Part shown: positions 46,756 through 55,975 of the stretch, piece by piece
Layout of the letters: each line of letters begins with the position of its first letter
How positions within the stretch are numbered: position 1 is the stretch's first letter
Source: Rhizobium sp. LC145
GTDB lineage: Bacteria > Pseudomonadota > Alphaproteobacteria > Rhizobiales > Rhizobiaceae
Length of the DNA stretch: 64,000 nt
Reading direction: 5' to 3'
Assembly: GCF_001005825.1 (NCBI RefSeq)
Contig: NZ_LBHV01000002.1
Span: 620,001-684,000, forward strand
Translations under genes and position numbers: made by a program
The notes under the pieces: model-generated
Database searches by the model: none
What the model saw: only the letters and a program-made list of their open reading frames with translations
Told to the model about the DNA's origin: nothing

Positions 46756-47484
46756 ATGGCTCAAAATATCTATGACATTGCAGAATTCTACGAAGGTTAC
46801 AGCACCCTGCCGCGCTCGGTGCATGGGCTGAGTGGCGCACCAGAGTGGCCGTCCGTGAGAGAATTGCTGCCAGACATCGCCGGAAAACGTATTGTCGATC
46901 TTGGCTGCGGTTTCGGGTGGTTCGCGCAGTGGGCGGCGGCTCAGGGCGCAACTTCGGTCCTCGGCCTCGACTTGTCAGAAAACATGCTCGCGAAAGCGAG
47001 GGCGGAAACAACCCATGCCGGAGTCCGATACGAGCGAGCCGACTTGGACACTTTAACGTTGCCAGCCGCGGCATTCGACCTTGCCTATTCGTCACTCGCA
47101 TTTCACTATGTGCAAGACTTCTGCCGGCTTGCAGGTACGATCTATCGCTCCCTCCTTCCCGGGTCGCATTTCGTCTTCACAATCGAGCATCCGATTTACA
47201 TGGCCTCCGCATCGCCGGGTTGGATGCTCCGGCAACAGGAAACTCGCACCTGGCCAGTCGATCACTATGCGGAGGAAGGCGAGCGGCGAACGGACTGGTT
47301 CGCGAAGGGCGTCGTCAAGTATCACCGCCGGCTTGCCACGACAGTGAATGCACTCGTTGACGCAGGGTTTTCGATTCGCCACTTAAACGAATGGTCTCCG
47401 ACCAGCGCTCAATTGGAAGAGCAGCCGGCGCTGATTGATGAGATGGAGAGGCCGATGATACTGATCGTCGCGGCTCAGACCTAA
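46756..47484 (+). CDS. Class I SAM-dependent methyltransferase
   Basis: Cytoplasmic enzyme of 242 residues. The SAM-binding motif I reads IVDLGCGFGWFAQW near residue 50, motif post-I is VLGLDLSENM, and AFDLAYSSLAFHYV near residue 110 is motif II. The C-terminal part includes a conserved WYxxGV-like stretch (DWFAKGVVKYHRRLATT) and LNEWSPT typical of the UbiE/YcgJ-like group of unknown-substrate methyltransferases. It is preceded by a possible structured RNA and stands alone. The substrate is unknown. Confidence 0.88.
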   Translation: MAQNIYDIAEFYEGYSTLPRSVHGLSGAPEWPSVRELLPDIAGKRIVDLGCGFGWFAQWAAAQGATSVLGLDLSENMLAKARAETTHAGVRYERADLDTLTLPAAAFDLAYSSLAFHYVQDFCRLAGTIYRSLLPGSHFVFTIEHPIYMASASPGWMLRQQETRTWPVDHYAEEGERRTDWFAKGVVKYHRRLATTVNALVDAGFSIRHLNEWSPTSAQLEEQPALIDEMERPMILIVAAQT

Positions 47485-47796
47485 GCACAGTGTTTTGGGC
47501 TCACCGGCCACGAAGGAGAACCTGGCCGGTGACTCACGCAGCAAAGTCGCGGCTCTCCCGATCCATGCCTCCGGGAGACGCGCACCTCTGGCGACCCCAC
47601 GCCGAGCGTCATGAAAATGCGTCCCGCCTTGCCACCGGCAATCAGCTGACTGTGGACAGCGGTGGCTTGGGACCACGCCGCACTCAAGTGCCCTGGACCA
47701 CACATGCTCACGTGCTCCCACAATCACATATCTACACATGTATCGCGGATATCCGGCGCTCGAGAGCCGATTCAGCCACTCATCGCGACGCCCACC
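47485..47796. other. Intergenic region between convergent genes
   Basis: About 310 bases between the methyltransferase and the LysR gene, which converge here. An inverted motif around 47504-47530 (CACCGGCCACG and CTGGCCGGTG) could act as a terminator. No gene recognised. Confidence 0.5.
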
Positions 47797-48690
47797 TCAA
47801 AGACCCTCTAGTGACAGTCGTTCGGCGAGCAGGTCTACGAACGCGCGTACCTTAGCCGGCGGATATTTGTTCTCTTGCCAAAGCACATGGATGGGGACTG
47901 GCTCCGGCTCATAATCCTCCAGAACGGTCAGCACGTCACCGTTGTCGATCATGTGCTTGATTTGCCAGAGCGGAGAGTAGCCCAAGCCAAGTCCGCACCG
48001 CACGGCGCTGTATATGCCCTCCATCGAGTTGCAGCGAAACGAGCCACTTACGCTGAATTTTCGTGGCCGGCCGCCTGCCCTGAAGGTCCACTGTCCGGGA
48101 TGCCTGTCTACCGTTCGGACCACGCAGCAATGGTCGCGCAGTTCTCCTGGATGCTTCGGTATCCCGCGCTCCTTCAGGTAGGAGGGCGCCCCGAACACCA
48201 CTCTGCGCAAAGCTCCCAGCCTCTTTCCTTGAAGACCGGAGTCCGGCAGTTGCGCGATGCGCACGACCAGATCAAATCCCTCGGCCGCCAGGTCGACAAA
48301 CGTATCTGTCAATTGAAGATCGACCTCGATCTGCGGATAGCTTCGCATGAACTCTGCGATGATCGGCACCAGGAAATCCGGCCCGAAAAGCGTCGGGGCT
48401 CCAATTTTCAGAAGGCCCCTCGGTTCCAGCCGCCGGTCGGAAATCTCCAATCGTGCCTCGATGATATCCGTCAACGCAGGCTTGACGCGCTGATAGAAAG
48501 CTTGCCCCGCCTCATTCGTCCTGCATTGGCGTGTCGTCCGATGGATAAGTTCGATGCCCACGTCATGCTCCAGCGCGCCAAGAGATCGGCTGACGGCCTG
48601 CAAGGACCGGCCCAGCTTTCTCGCAGCGCCAGTCAGACTGCCTGCCTCGATGATCGCGACGAATGTTTCAAGATCTTCTATTCGGCTCAT
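47797..48690 (-). CDS. LysR-family transcriptional regulator
   Basis: Regulator of 297 residues with the LysR helix-turn-helix at residues 1-60 (DLETFVAIIEAGSLTGAARKLGRSLQAVSRSLGALE) and a substrate-binding domain from about residue 88. ATG at complement 48690 begins MSRIEDLETF, the usual family opening. It is divergent from the NmrA-like gene at 48796 with a 105-base region between, so it probably regulates it. It belongs to the CrgA/AaeR-like branch by appearance. Confidence 0.92.
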   Translation of the reverse strand: MSRIEDLETFVAIIEAGSLTGAARKLGRSLQAVSRSLGALEHDVGIELIHRTTRQCRTNEAGQAFYQRVKPALTDIIEARLEISDRRLEPRGLLKIGAPTLFGPDFLVPIIAEFMRSYPQIEVDLQLTDTFVDLAAEGFDLVVRIAQLPDSGLQGKRLGALRRVVFGAPSYLKERGIPKHPGELRDHCCVVRTVDRHPGQWTFRAGGRPRKFSVSGSFRCNSMEGIYSAVRCGLGLGYSPLWQIKHMIDNGDVLTVLEDYEPEPVPIHVLWQENKYPPAKVRAFVDLLAERLSLEGL

Positions 48691-48795
48691 CACATAATCT
48701 CGAACTCGTTGATTAAGACTCACACCTTCTACGCATTGTCTCGCTTACTGAAATAATTAATTTGGCGCCTCAATCAACAATGAAAGGCGGATGCG

Positions 48796-49698
48796 ATGAC
48801 AAAAGGAGCTCAGACAGTTCTTGCAGTGGGTGCGACGGGGAAGTTCGCGGGATATGTTGTCCCGGAGCTCGTCAAGCGAGGCGCCAAGGTGCGGGCGCTG
48901 GTCCGCGGTCCGGCGCAAGCTGATGCGGCCAAAGCCGCCGGTGCAACGGACGTGGCCATCGGCGATCTTCGGGATTCCAGGAGCCTGGCGAACGCCGTAG
49001 CCGGGGTGGATGGTATTTTTCACATTGGGCCGGCATTCGCCCCGGACGAAGCAACGATGGGTGTCGCGTTGGTTGACGCCGCGCAGCGCGCAGGGGTGTC
49101 GAAGTTCGTGTTCTCGTCGGTCATCCAGCCGACCAACACACGCCTGAAAAACCACGCGAGCAAGATCCCGGTTGAAGAAGCGCTGTATTCGTCCCGGCTG
49201 GAATACACCATCCTGCACCCTGCGAACCTCATGCAGAACATCGGATTCGCATGGCAATCCATTCTGCAAACCGGGCAGTTCTCGGAGCCGTTCCCAAGAG
49301 ACGCCAGTATCGCACGGGTAGACTATCGTGACGTCGCGGAGGTTGCAGCGATCGCCCTCACCGGGCCGACGCTTACCTACGCCACCCTTGAGCTCGCTGC
49401 CGGCATGCACAGCCGGACCGAGGTCGCTGCGATAATGACAGAAGAGCTCTCCCGGCCAATCAGCGCCGAGGAGTCTACATTCGGAGAGTGGGTCGCGGCA
49501 TCGAAACTCCCATACGACGAGAGCCAGTTACAGCTTCTTTCGAAGGTTCACGAGCACTACGCGAAGTACGGTCTCGGCGGGAACACTCTCACCCTGCGGG
49601 CCGCCTTGGGACGAGAGCCAAGATCGCTGCGCCAATACATCCGTCAGCTCGCACTACAGACATCGATTTCCTCCAGCCGGACGACACGAAGCCAATGA
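48796..49698 (+). CDS. NmrA-like NAD(P)-binding protein
   Basis: Rossmann-fold protein of 300 residues. The dinucleotide loop GATGKFAGYV is near residue 13, FVFSSVIQP near 105 corresponds to the central strand, and VDYRDVAEVAAIAL near 175 is the conserved second half. No Tyr-Lys catalytic pair is apparent. It is divergent from a LysR regulator, the usual setting for quinone- or azo-compound-responsive NmrA proteins. The stop overlaps the start of a DUF2798 gene. Confidence 0.88.
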   Translation: MTKGAQTVLAVGATGKFAGYVVPELVKRGAKVRALVRGPAQADAAKAAGATDVAIGDLRDSRSLANAVAGVDGIFHIGPAFAPDEATMGVALVDAAQRAGVSKFVFSSVIQPTNTRLKNHASKIPVEEALYSSRLEYTILHPANLMQNIGFAWQSILQTGQFSEPFPRDASIARVDYRDVAEVAAIALTGPTLTYATLELAAGMHSRTEVAAIMTEELSRPISAEESTFGEWVAASKLPYDESQLQLLSKVHEHYAKYGLGGNTLTLRAALGREPRSLRQYIRQLALQTSISSSRTTRSQ

Positions 49699-49964
49699 GT
49701 ATGCCGAACACCCAATCTCGACCCGCCCGCCGGAAGCTCTCTCCAAAGTACGGATGGATCGTCATGCCACTCGTACTCTCAATATTGATGTCTGCCGTGG
49801 TGTCGGCGGTATCGACGGCGATGACCGTCGGTGCCATCACACAATTTGGTTCTCGCTGGCCAAATGCCTGGCTGGTGTCGTGGGTGGTGGGCTTTCCAAC
49901 CCTCATCATCGTGTTGCCCGTCGTGCGGCGGATCGTAGCGGCCATCGTCGAGCAACCGAGATGA
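49695..49964 (+). CDS. DUF2798 family membrane protein
   Basis: Small inner-membrane protein of 89 residues with two helices (about residues 20-45 and 58-82). The first is preceded by PKYGWIVMPLVLSILMS, and the second by NAWLVSWVVGFPTLI, both typical of DUF2798. The ATG overlaps the TGA of the NmrA-like gene (ATGA), supporting translational coupling. Longer in-frame starts lie inside the NmrA gene and are rejected. Function is unknown for the family. Confidence 0.85.
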   Translation: MSMPNTQSRPARRKLSPKYGWIVMPLVLSILMSAVVSAVSTAMTVGAITQFGSRWPNAWLVSWVVGFPTLIIVLPVVRRIVAAIVEQPR

Positions 49965-50100
49965 GGAAAACGTGCCATCTCCTCACCTCGCGCGAGTGGC
50001 CCCGACCCCAGGTGGCGAGGCTAAACTGACGAGTTGAACGGCTTGGCAAATCGTTTCATCGGCTCCTCAACAAGCAGACCGCCCTCCAAACGCCTAACTG

Positions 50101-50460
50101 CAGGATAGCGCTCATCCGCCTGAAGCGGATGGGCGTCTTCCTATAGCGAGGTGGTTTCGGCCTCGCTGTGGCGCCCTCACCCGTGCGGCGCGCGTCCGGA
50201 TCGACCTCGCAGCAGGGTTGGACGCATCCAGCAAGCAGGGCAAGGTACCTCCCAATGAGGTGATCATCGAGATCACTGGAAAGCGCAAAAGTGGAGAGTC
50301 CGGTCGGTTCCGGTATGAGCTCGCTAATCCAGATGGCGCCGCCGCGATGAGCGCACGCGGCGCCGCCGTCGCCATCGAAACCCTGCTCGGTCTCGTTGGT
50401 CGCAGTTCGAAAACGGGCCTGTTCCTTCCCGAGATGCTGATCTCCGCTATAACGAGTTGA
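50101..50460 (+). pseudogene. Remnant of a saccharopine-dehydrogenase-like gene (C-terminal fragment)
   Basis: A frame open for about 120 codons ends at a TGA (50458-50460). It reads IDLAAGLDASSKQGKVPPN, then EVIIEITGKRKSG, FRYELANPDGAAAMSARGAAVAIETLLG and TGLFLPEMLI, resembling the C-terminal end of saccharopine-dehydrogenase-like NAD(P)-binding proteins. There is no start codon with a ribosome site and no N-terminal Rossmann fold upstream, where the DUF2798 gene ends. It is best seen as a decayed gene fragment. The family assignment is tentative. Confidence 0.4.
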
Positions 50461-50482
50461 CAGTGATTTTAAGTGGTGATTG

Positions 50483-50497
50483 AGTGGTAATACCACT
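50483..50497. promoter_or_regulatory. FadR-type operator upstream of a GntR regulator
   Basis: AGTGGTAATACCACT is a perfect 15-bp palindrome (7-bp arms about one A) containing TGGT-N3-ACCA, the consensus of FadR-subfamily GntR proteins. It lies just before the gene at 50507, so autoregulation and control of the downstream TRAP operon are likely. A TTGACA at 50457-50462 may be the -35. Confidence 0.7.
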
Positions 50498-50506
50498 GGA
50501 GGCCAC

Positions 50507-51265
50507 TTGAACGTGAACTCACTTGTCGTAGACGCACCTGCAGACCTCGCCGGCACGGAGAAGGTGCTCGCCTTCTTTCGCGAGCAGCTTCTCTCCGGTG
50601 CTCTACGTGAGGGCGATCGCCTTCTAGGCGAGCGCGAGCTGGCACTGGCGCTGGGAGTCTCAAGGCCGGTCCTTCGAGAGGCTCTACGATCGCTTGCAAA
50701 TCTGGGCTTCCTCGACATCCGCCATGGCAAGGGCGCCTATGTCCGCAAAGCCGACATGGCCGTCATCGGAGACTTTCTAACCTTCTGTCTCGCCCAGCAG
50801 CCCGACATGATGGACGACATCATGCAGGCCCGTATTGCCATCGAGTGTCAGGCCATCCGTCTGGCGTGCGTGCGGGCGACGGACGGGGATTTGTCGAGGA
50901 TCGGCTCCCTCCTCACACGGCTCCTGGATACGATCCATGACGTGGATGAAGGGGGCGCTGCCGATTTCGCCTTCCATATGGCATTGGTCGAAGCCAGTCG
51001 CAGCCCTGCGCTCGTCACCATCTACCAGTCGATCGCCACGCTGCTGAAGCGCAGCCACGTCCAACGCCGCCTCGAGACGAGCGAAACAGCCGGGATCCTG
51101 GACTATCTCGTGGAGGCCCACCGGGAAGTGTACCTCTCCGTGCTCGCTCGAGATCCGGATCAGGCGGAAGACAAGCTTCGACAACACTTCGCCATTGGCG
51201 ATGAGCTTCGACGAAAGAGCTACATCGCGGCATTCACGAAAAAAGACCTGCCGAAGGAGGAGTGA
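50507..51265 (+). CDS. GntR-family (FadR/FCD) transcriptional regulator
   Basis: Regulator of 252 residues. The winged helix (about residues 15-75, GDRLLGERELALALGVSRPVLREALRSLANLGFLDIRHGKGAYV) is followed by a FCD domain with metal-type histidines (FHMALVEASRSPAL, AHREVY). The start is uncertain: TTG 50507 is 4 bases and GTG 50513 is 10 bases from GGAGG. It leads the TRAP-transporter operon and overlooks a consensus FadR-type palindrome. Confidence 0.9.
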   Translation: MNVNSLVVDAPADLAGTEKVLAFFREQLLSGALREGDRLLGERELALALGVSRPVLREALRSLANLGFLDIRHGKGAYVRKADMAVIGDFLTFCLAQQPDMMDDIMQARIAIECQAIRLACVRATDGDLSRIGSLLTRLLDTIHDVDEGGAADFAFHMALVEASRSPALVTIYQSIATLLKRSHVQRRLETSETAGILDYLVEAHREVYLSVLARDPDQAEDKLRQHFAIGDELRRKSYIAAFTKKDLPKEE

Positions 51266-51300
51266 CGCAGGCCTGCTCGATTACAAGGGAGGAGAAGGAA

Positions 51301-52293
51301 ATGCTGAACATCTCTATCAAGGGGGCGGTGGCCGCCCTCGCCATAACTGCTTCGCTTGCCGGTACCCAGGTTGGGGCTGCCGAACTGCGTTACGCCCATG
51401 TCGGTGCGGAGGGAGATATCCAGACGGTCTTCGCGGCACAGGCTGCGGATGGTATCAAAACGGCCACCAATGGCGAGGTGACCGTCACCGTCTATCCTGC
51501 AAGTCAGCTTGGCGGCGTCGCCGAGATGGTCGATGGCGTTCGAATGGGATCGATCTCCATGGGCCATCACGATTTCGCATCCCTCGGCAAGCTTGTACCG
51601 GAAGTCGCCGTCTTCAACGCGCCGTTCATCTATCGTGACGGAGCACACGCGCTTGCCGCCACTGATCCAGAATCGTCGCCAGCGCTCCAGGCGATCAATG
51701 AGAAGCTCGTCGCCCAAGGCGTGCGCATCATCGGCCGCATCTACCGTGGTGATCGGCACATTTCATCGAACTTTCCGGTGAAGACACCGGCGGATCTGGC
51801 CGGCAAGCCGTTCCGCGCCGTACCGCTGGAGCTCTGGGTTTCGATGGTCAAGGGGTTTGGCGCCATTCCGACGCCAGTCGAGGTCGCGGAACTTCCGACA
51901 GCCCTGATGACAGGCGTCGTGGTCGGGCAGGAGAATCCGCTGACGATGATCGCATCGAACAATCTCAACGAGGTCCAGTCGCACCTGGCCATGACCGGGC
52001 ACATGCGTGCGGTCCTTGCGGTGTTCGTGAACGAGGAGGTCTGGCAGGGCCTCACCGACGAGCAGCGCGCCTCGATCACTAAGGTGCTGGATGAAGAAGC
52101 TGACAAGTCGCTTCAGATGGCGACGGAGTCCGAGGCCAAGCTCGTCGAAGATCTGAAAGGGCGCGGAATGACCGTCATCACGAAGGCAGACGGTCTGGAC
52201 GTGGCCGCTTTTCGTGAAAAAGTGAGCGCCCAGATAAAGCAGGATTTTCCAGACTTCGAACAGCTGCTCGGCCAGATCGAAGCCGTCAAGTAA
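51301..52293 (+). CDS. TRAP transporter solute-binding protein, DctP family
   Basis: Periplasmic receptor of 330 residues with a signal peptide ending after VGAA (about residue 26). The conserved arginine region is GKPFRAVPLELW near residue 185, and FNAPFIYRDGAHA and GQENPL are family elements. It captures an organic acid or a sugar acid and passes it to the DctQM proteins. GGAGAAGGAA precedes the ATG; an upstream in-frame start at 51262 overlaps the regulator and is rejected. The rpiB-like gene at the end of the operon argues for a sugar-derived substrate. Confidence 0.92.
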   Translation: MLNISIKGAVAALAITASLAGTQVGAAELRYAHVGAEGDIQTVFAAQAADGIKTATNGEVTVTVYPASQLGGVAEMVDGVRMGSISMGHHDFASLGKLVPEVAVFNAPFIYRDGAHALAATDPESSPALQAINEKLVAQGVRIIGRIYRGDRHISSNFPVKTPADLAGKPFRAVPLELWVSMVKGFGAIPTPVEVAELPTALMTGVVVGQENPLTMIASNNLNEVQSHLAMTGHMRAVLAVFVNEEVWQGLTDEQRASITKVLDEEADKSLQMATESEAKLVEDLKGRGMTVITKADGLDVAAFREKVSAQIKQDFPDFEQLLGQIEAVK

Positions 52294-52360
52294 ATCTGCA
52301 TCGAGGGGTGGCCGTGCGCTGCCCCTCAATTCGCCTTACCGCTTTCATGGAGTTTGCCAG

Positions 52361-52828
52361 ATGCGTCTAGCCGAACGCGTCCTGACCGCCGTCGTCGCCC
52401 TGCTGACTGCCGGACTGGTTCTCGTACCGACCGCTCAGGTCGTCATGCGTGGCGTCTTCACGCTACCCTTCATAGGCGCAGAGGAACTGACACGATTCCT
52501 GCTGATCTGTCTGGTCTTCTGCTCATATCCCCTCGTCGTGCTGAAGGGCGAGAATATCGTCATGGGCGAAATCAAGGCTGCGCTTCCCGTCCGCCTGCGC
52601 CGGATCGTCGATATCAGCATCTCCATCAGCGCGATCGCCATCACGGGATTCCTGGCCTGGGTCACGGTTTCCAACATTTCCAAAAACCTGGCGAACGCCA
52701 CGCCGACGCTCGGCATTCCCTTCTGGCTGTTCCTAGGCGCCACGGCCTTCGGATTCGCCGGCGCCGTCCTGGTCCACCTGATCCACCTGCGCAAACCGCC
52801 GCAGGCGGACACAAATATCGCTGTGTGA
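52361..52828 (+). CDS. TRAP transporter small permease, DctQ family
   Basis: Inner-membrane protein of 155 residues with four helices. FIGAEELTRFLLICLVFCSYPLVV (about residues 38-61) is the family core, including the Glu and Arg that are almost invariant. It bridges the binding protein and the large permease. It lies 68 bases after dctP and 10 before dctM. Confidence 0.92.
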   Translation: MRLAERVLTAVVALLTAGLVLVPTAQVVMRGVFTLPFIGAEELTRFLLICLVFCSYPLVVLKGENIVMGEIKAALPVRLRRIVDISISISAIAITGFLAWVTVSNISKNLANATPTLGIPFWLFLGATAFGFAGAVLVHLIHLRKPPQADTNIAV

Positions 52829-52837
52829 GGTGCGATC

Positions 52838-54115
52838 ATGGGATTCCTTGTGGTCATCGCTTTCCTCGGTTTATTCATTCTCGGGTTTCCGGTCGTCTAT
52901 GCCATTCTGCTGCCATCGATCGCCTATGTGCTGATCGAAGGACTGCCTCTCGGGTTGCTGGCCCAACGCATTACCTACGCCCTGGATTCGTTTCCCCTCG
53001 TCGCCGTCCCGCTCTTCATCTTCGTCGGCAATCTGATGAACCTCTCCGGGATTACCGACCGCATTTTTCGCTTTGCCTACACCCTCGTCGGTCGTGTTCC
53101 CGGCGGCCTGGCGCAGGTAAACGTCTTTGGAAGCCTGATCTTTTCCGGGATGTCGGGGGCTGCACTGGCGGATATCGGTGGACTTGGTCGCATCGAGATC
53201 GACGCAATGAAGAAGCGAGGCTTCGATCCCGCCTTCGCCGGCGCGGTAACGGCCGCCTCCGCAACCCTTGGACCGATCTTCCCGCCTTCCATCCCGCTGA
53301 TCGTCTACGGCTCGGTGACGAGTGTTTCGATCGTGCAATTGCTGATCGCGGGCATCATGCCGGCTATCGCATGTACGATCCTGCTAATGCTGACTGTTCT
53401 GATCGTCGCCATGCGGCACCGCCATCCACGCGCGGAACGCTGGCCGACAGGACGTGAAATCGTCGAAACGCTCCTGCCTGCCCTACCTGCAATTATCGCA
53501 CCGGTATTCATGGTCGGCGGCATGACCGCCGGCGCCTTCACGCCGACGGAGGCGGCTGCGATCACGGCTGTCTATGTCATATTCATCAGTGGCGCGTTCT
53601 ACCGCGAACTGACCGTTGCGCATCTTTGGAACTCCGCAGTTCTGACAGCGCGAAGCTCCAGTGCGATCCTCATTATTGTGGCCGCGGCAGCCCTCTTCGG
53701 CTGGATCCTGGCAGTGGAACAGGTGCCGCAGACGTTCGCATCGGTTCTGCTGGGCCTTTCAAAAGACCCGCTGATGCTGCTGATCATTGCCAACCTCATC
53801 TTCTTTGTTGCCGGCATGTTCCTGGACTCCACGACTGCGACCCTCTTGCTGGTGCCGATCATCGCGCCACCGCTCGTGATGGCCGGAGTCGACCCGGTGC
53901 AACTCGGCATCGTCACGATCTTCAATCTGATGATGGGTCTTTTGACGCCGCCGATGGGGCTCTCGCTGTTTCTCGTATCCGACATCGCCAAGGTTTCGGT
54001 TCGGGCGCTGCTGCGTGCCCTCCTGCCCTTCTATGTCCCGCTCCTTGCCACACTTGCTATCCTTACCTTTGCGAAGGATTTCACGCTGTGGCTGCCCCGT
54101 CTCATTGCTCAGTAA
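52838..54115 (+). CDS. TRAP transporter large permease, DctM family
   Basis: Inner-membrane carrier subunit of 425 residues with about 12 helices. Characteristic elements are SGSGAALADIGGLG-like SGMSGAALADIGG, then TAASATLGPIFPPSIPLIVYG near residue 145 and LLTPPMGLSLFLVS near 370. The sodium-driven transport step takes place here. It completes the TRAP system begun at 51301. Confidence 0.95.
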   Translation: MGFLVVIAFLGLFILGFPVVYAILLPSIAYVLIEGLPLGLLAQRITYALDSFPLVAVPLFIFVGNLMNLSGITDRIFRFAYTLVGRVPGGLAQVNVFGSLIFSGMSGAALADIGGLGRIEIDAMKKRGFDPAFAGAVTAASATLGPIFPPSIPLIVYGSVTSVSIVQLLIAGIMPAIACTILLMLTVLIVAMRHRHPRAERWPTGREIVETLLPALPAIIAPVFMVGGMTAGAFTPTEAAAITAVYVIFISGAFYRELTVAHLWNSAVLTARSSSAILIIVAAAALFGWILAVEQVPQTFASVLLGLSKDPLMLLIIANLIFFVAGMFLDSTTATLLLVPIIAPPLVMAGVDPVQLGIVTIFNLMMGLLTPPMGLSLFLVSDIAKVSVRALLRALLPFYVPLLATLAILTFAKDFTLWLPRLIAQ

Positions 54116-54130
54116 CTCTGGAGGAACGAA

Positions 54131-54577
54131 ATGCGCATCGTCATCGGCTCCGATCACGCCGGCTTCCCGCTCAAATCCACCATTATCGACCACATCAAGT
54201 CACTCGGGCACGAGGTCACCGATGTCGGCTCCTATGATCCCAACCCGGTCGATTTTCCTGACGTGGCAAAGAACGTCACGTCCTCGATCATGGCCGGCGC
54301 AGCCGAGCGTGGTCTGCTGGTGTGCGGCACCGGCGTCGGCGCGTCGATAGCAGCCAACAAGGTCAAAGGGATTCGAGCCGCGGTATGCCACGACGTGCAC
54401 TCGGCACATCAATCGGTGGAGCATGACGATGTTAACGTCATGTGCATCGGTGCCCAGATTGTCGGCGCTTGGCTGGCAAAAGACCTGGTCGCGGCGTATC
54501 TCGCGGCGGAATTCTCGACCGACGAGGACTTCCGGCGGCGAGTTCGCAAACTTGCGGAGATGGACGGGGACCGCTGA
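54131..54577 (+). CDS. RpiB/LacA/LacB family sugar-phosphate isomerase
   Basis: Cytoplasmic aldose-ketose isomerase of 148 residues. GSDHAGFPLKS at residue 5-15 binds the phosphate sugar, and the catalytic cysteine lies in VCGTGVGASIAANKV near residue 66, with the general acid/base His in CHDVHSAH. RpiB enzymes convert ribose-5-P and ribulose-5-P, and relatives act on allose-6-P or tetrose-phosphates such as erythrulose-4-P. As the last gene of a TRAP operon it probably serves a sugar or polyol catabolic route rather than the housekeeping pentose pathway. Confidence 0.9.
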   Translation: MRIVIGSDHAGFPLKSTIIDHIKSLGHEVTDVGSYDPNPVDFPDVAKNVTSSIMAGAAERGLLVCGTGVGASIAANKVKGIRAAVCHDVHSAHQSVEHDDVNVMCIGAQIVGAWLAKDLVAAYLAAEFSTDEDFRRRVRKLAEMDGDR

Positions 54578-54721
54578 TTTCTCTGCTGCCGCGTCAGGGT
54601 CTTTACCTGTGAACCAAACGGCCAAAACCACTGGCTGTCCGATACCTTCCTTTTTCCTGATCGTGAAAGGATAAGCTTAAAGGTATGCCATCCAGTTCCA
54701 GACCTACGACATGACGACAAG

Positions 54722-55975
54722 CTAGACCGCGCACGTGCCCAGGATCGGCGTCATCGCCTTTATATGCGTGTCGATCCGCTCGAGCACCTTTGCTGGAACG
54801 ACCTCGCGCTCTGGCAACGACCACCAGATCTGGTTCACGCGCTCGACTGTTTCGGTCACTGCTTTGAGAACGGCAGCTTCCGGCAGACGCGCCCGATTGG
54901 CGAAGGTTTTCCATCGCTGCGCGTTCATTGCCTTGAAGGAGCGCTCGCCGGCGAGCGACAGCGCCATGACATCTGCCGGGATATAGGGAATGGTCGAGAG
55001 TACATCATAGACGGGCGCGAGTGCCGGCTTGTCCCCTACACCGCGGTAGATCAGCGACCAGTTCTTGAGGTGCATGTCCCCATTGCCGGTCATGGCCGCC
55101 AAAGCCAGGCGACGAACGAATTCAATCGCGGCCGTAGACGATACTGCGATGCCGAGAGCAGCGGCAATATCGTTATAGGCTGCACCTTCGTACTTGCGCG
55201 AAGGATAGATGCCGAACACCTGAGCGAAATCCTCGATATGGATACGCTCGCTGCCAGCGCCGCGATCGAAGCGTTTGACGAGCAGGACTTTTCCATCCGA
55301 CAGCGTCTCGAACTCCTCAGGTATGCCCTCGAACTCCGATTGTTCGAGAAGCTCGCGTTCTGGCACGTCCATGCCGATCGCTTCCGCCAGAGCAAGATTG
55401 GCATATTCGTTTTCCGAGACACCGGGAAAGGATGTCGACGGAAACTTGGCAATATAGGAGCCCTGCTCATCCCCCAGTGGCAGTGTAAGGCCGCCACCCT
55501 TTCCTGTATTCTTGATAACAGAAAGCTTCATCTGCACGCCGGCGAGCGAAAACCGGGCTTTCGGTTTAAGATGCAACGGATCGTCGAGACGAGAAACCGT
55601 CCCTCCACTTGGCACGATGCGGACAGCACCCGGCAGATCCGACCCGAGCGCGATGAGTAGATCGAAATCATTCCCGGGGCGAACGCTACCGGCGTGGTGC
55701 TTCTCCATCGCCTCGCGCAGCTTGTCCTCCGGAAGAAGATTGGCAAAAAACGCGGGCAAGGCTCTGGCAACAGGCTTGGGGTCTTTGCGCAAACCTCCGG
55801 TGGCCGCGCGGAAGGACAAGCTCAGCACAGGAAAGCCACCCGTTGCGCGGTAGCTATCACCGAAGCTGAACGCAGTGAAGTCGCCTGGCGTTCTGACAAT
55901 CGTGCCGATCTTCAGGTCGTTGAGTAGGACCTCAAGCGACGAGATGGATTTCGGATCGAGATACTGCTCAGGCAT
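54722..55975 (-). CDS. hipA: HipA-like serine/threonine kinase toxin
   Basis: Type II toxin of 417 residues with the HipA fold. The ATP-binding region includes GSYIAKFPS; the catalytic loop is GNGDMHLKNWS near residue 290, with the metal-binding DVLST after PVY. FSLAGVQMKLSV near residue 135 is the family hallmark. HipA kinases phosphorylate glutamyl-tRNA synthetase or related enzymes and slow growth. ATG at complement 55975 overlaps the hipB stop (ATGCCTGA); an ATG at 55987 is an alternative. Paired with the next gene. Confidence 0.9.
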   Translation of the reverse strand: MPEQYLDPKSISSLEVLLNDLKIGTIVRTPGDFTAFSFGDSYRATGGFPVLSLSFRAATGGLRKDPKPVARALPAFFANLLPEDKLREAMEKHHAGSVRPGNDFDLLIALGSDLPGAVRIVPSGGTVSRLDDPLHLKPKARFSLAGVQMKLSVIKNTGKGGGLTLPLGDEQGSYIAKFPSTSFPGVSENEYANLALAEAIGMDVPERELLEQSEFEGIPEEFETLSDGKVLLVKRFDRGAGSERIHIEDFAQVFGIYPSRKYEGAAYNDIAAALGIAVSSTAAIEFVRRLALAAMTGNGDMHLKNWSLIYRGVGDKPALAPVYDVLSTIPYIPADVMALSLAGERSFKAMNAQRWKTFANRARLPEAAVLKAVTETVERVNQIWWSLPEREVVPAKVLERIDTHIKAMTPILGTCAV

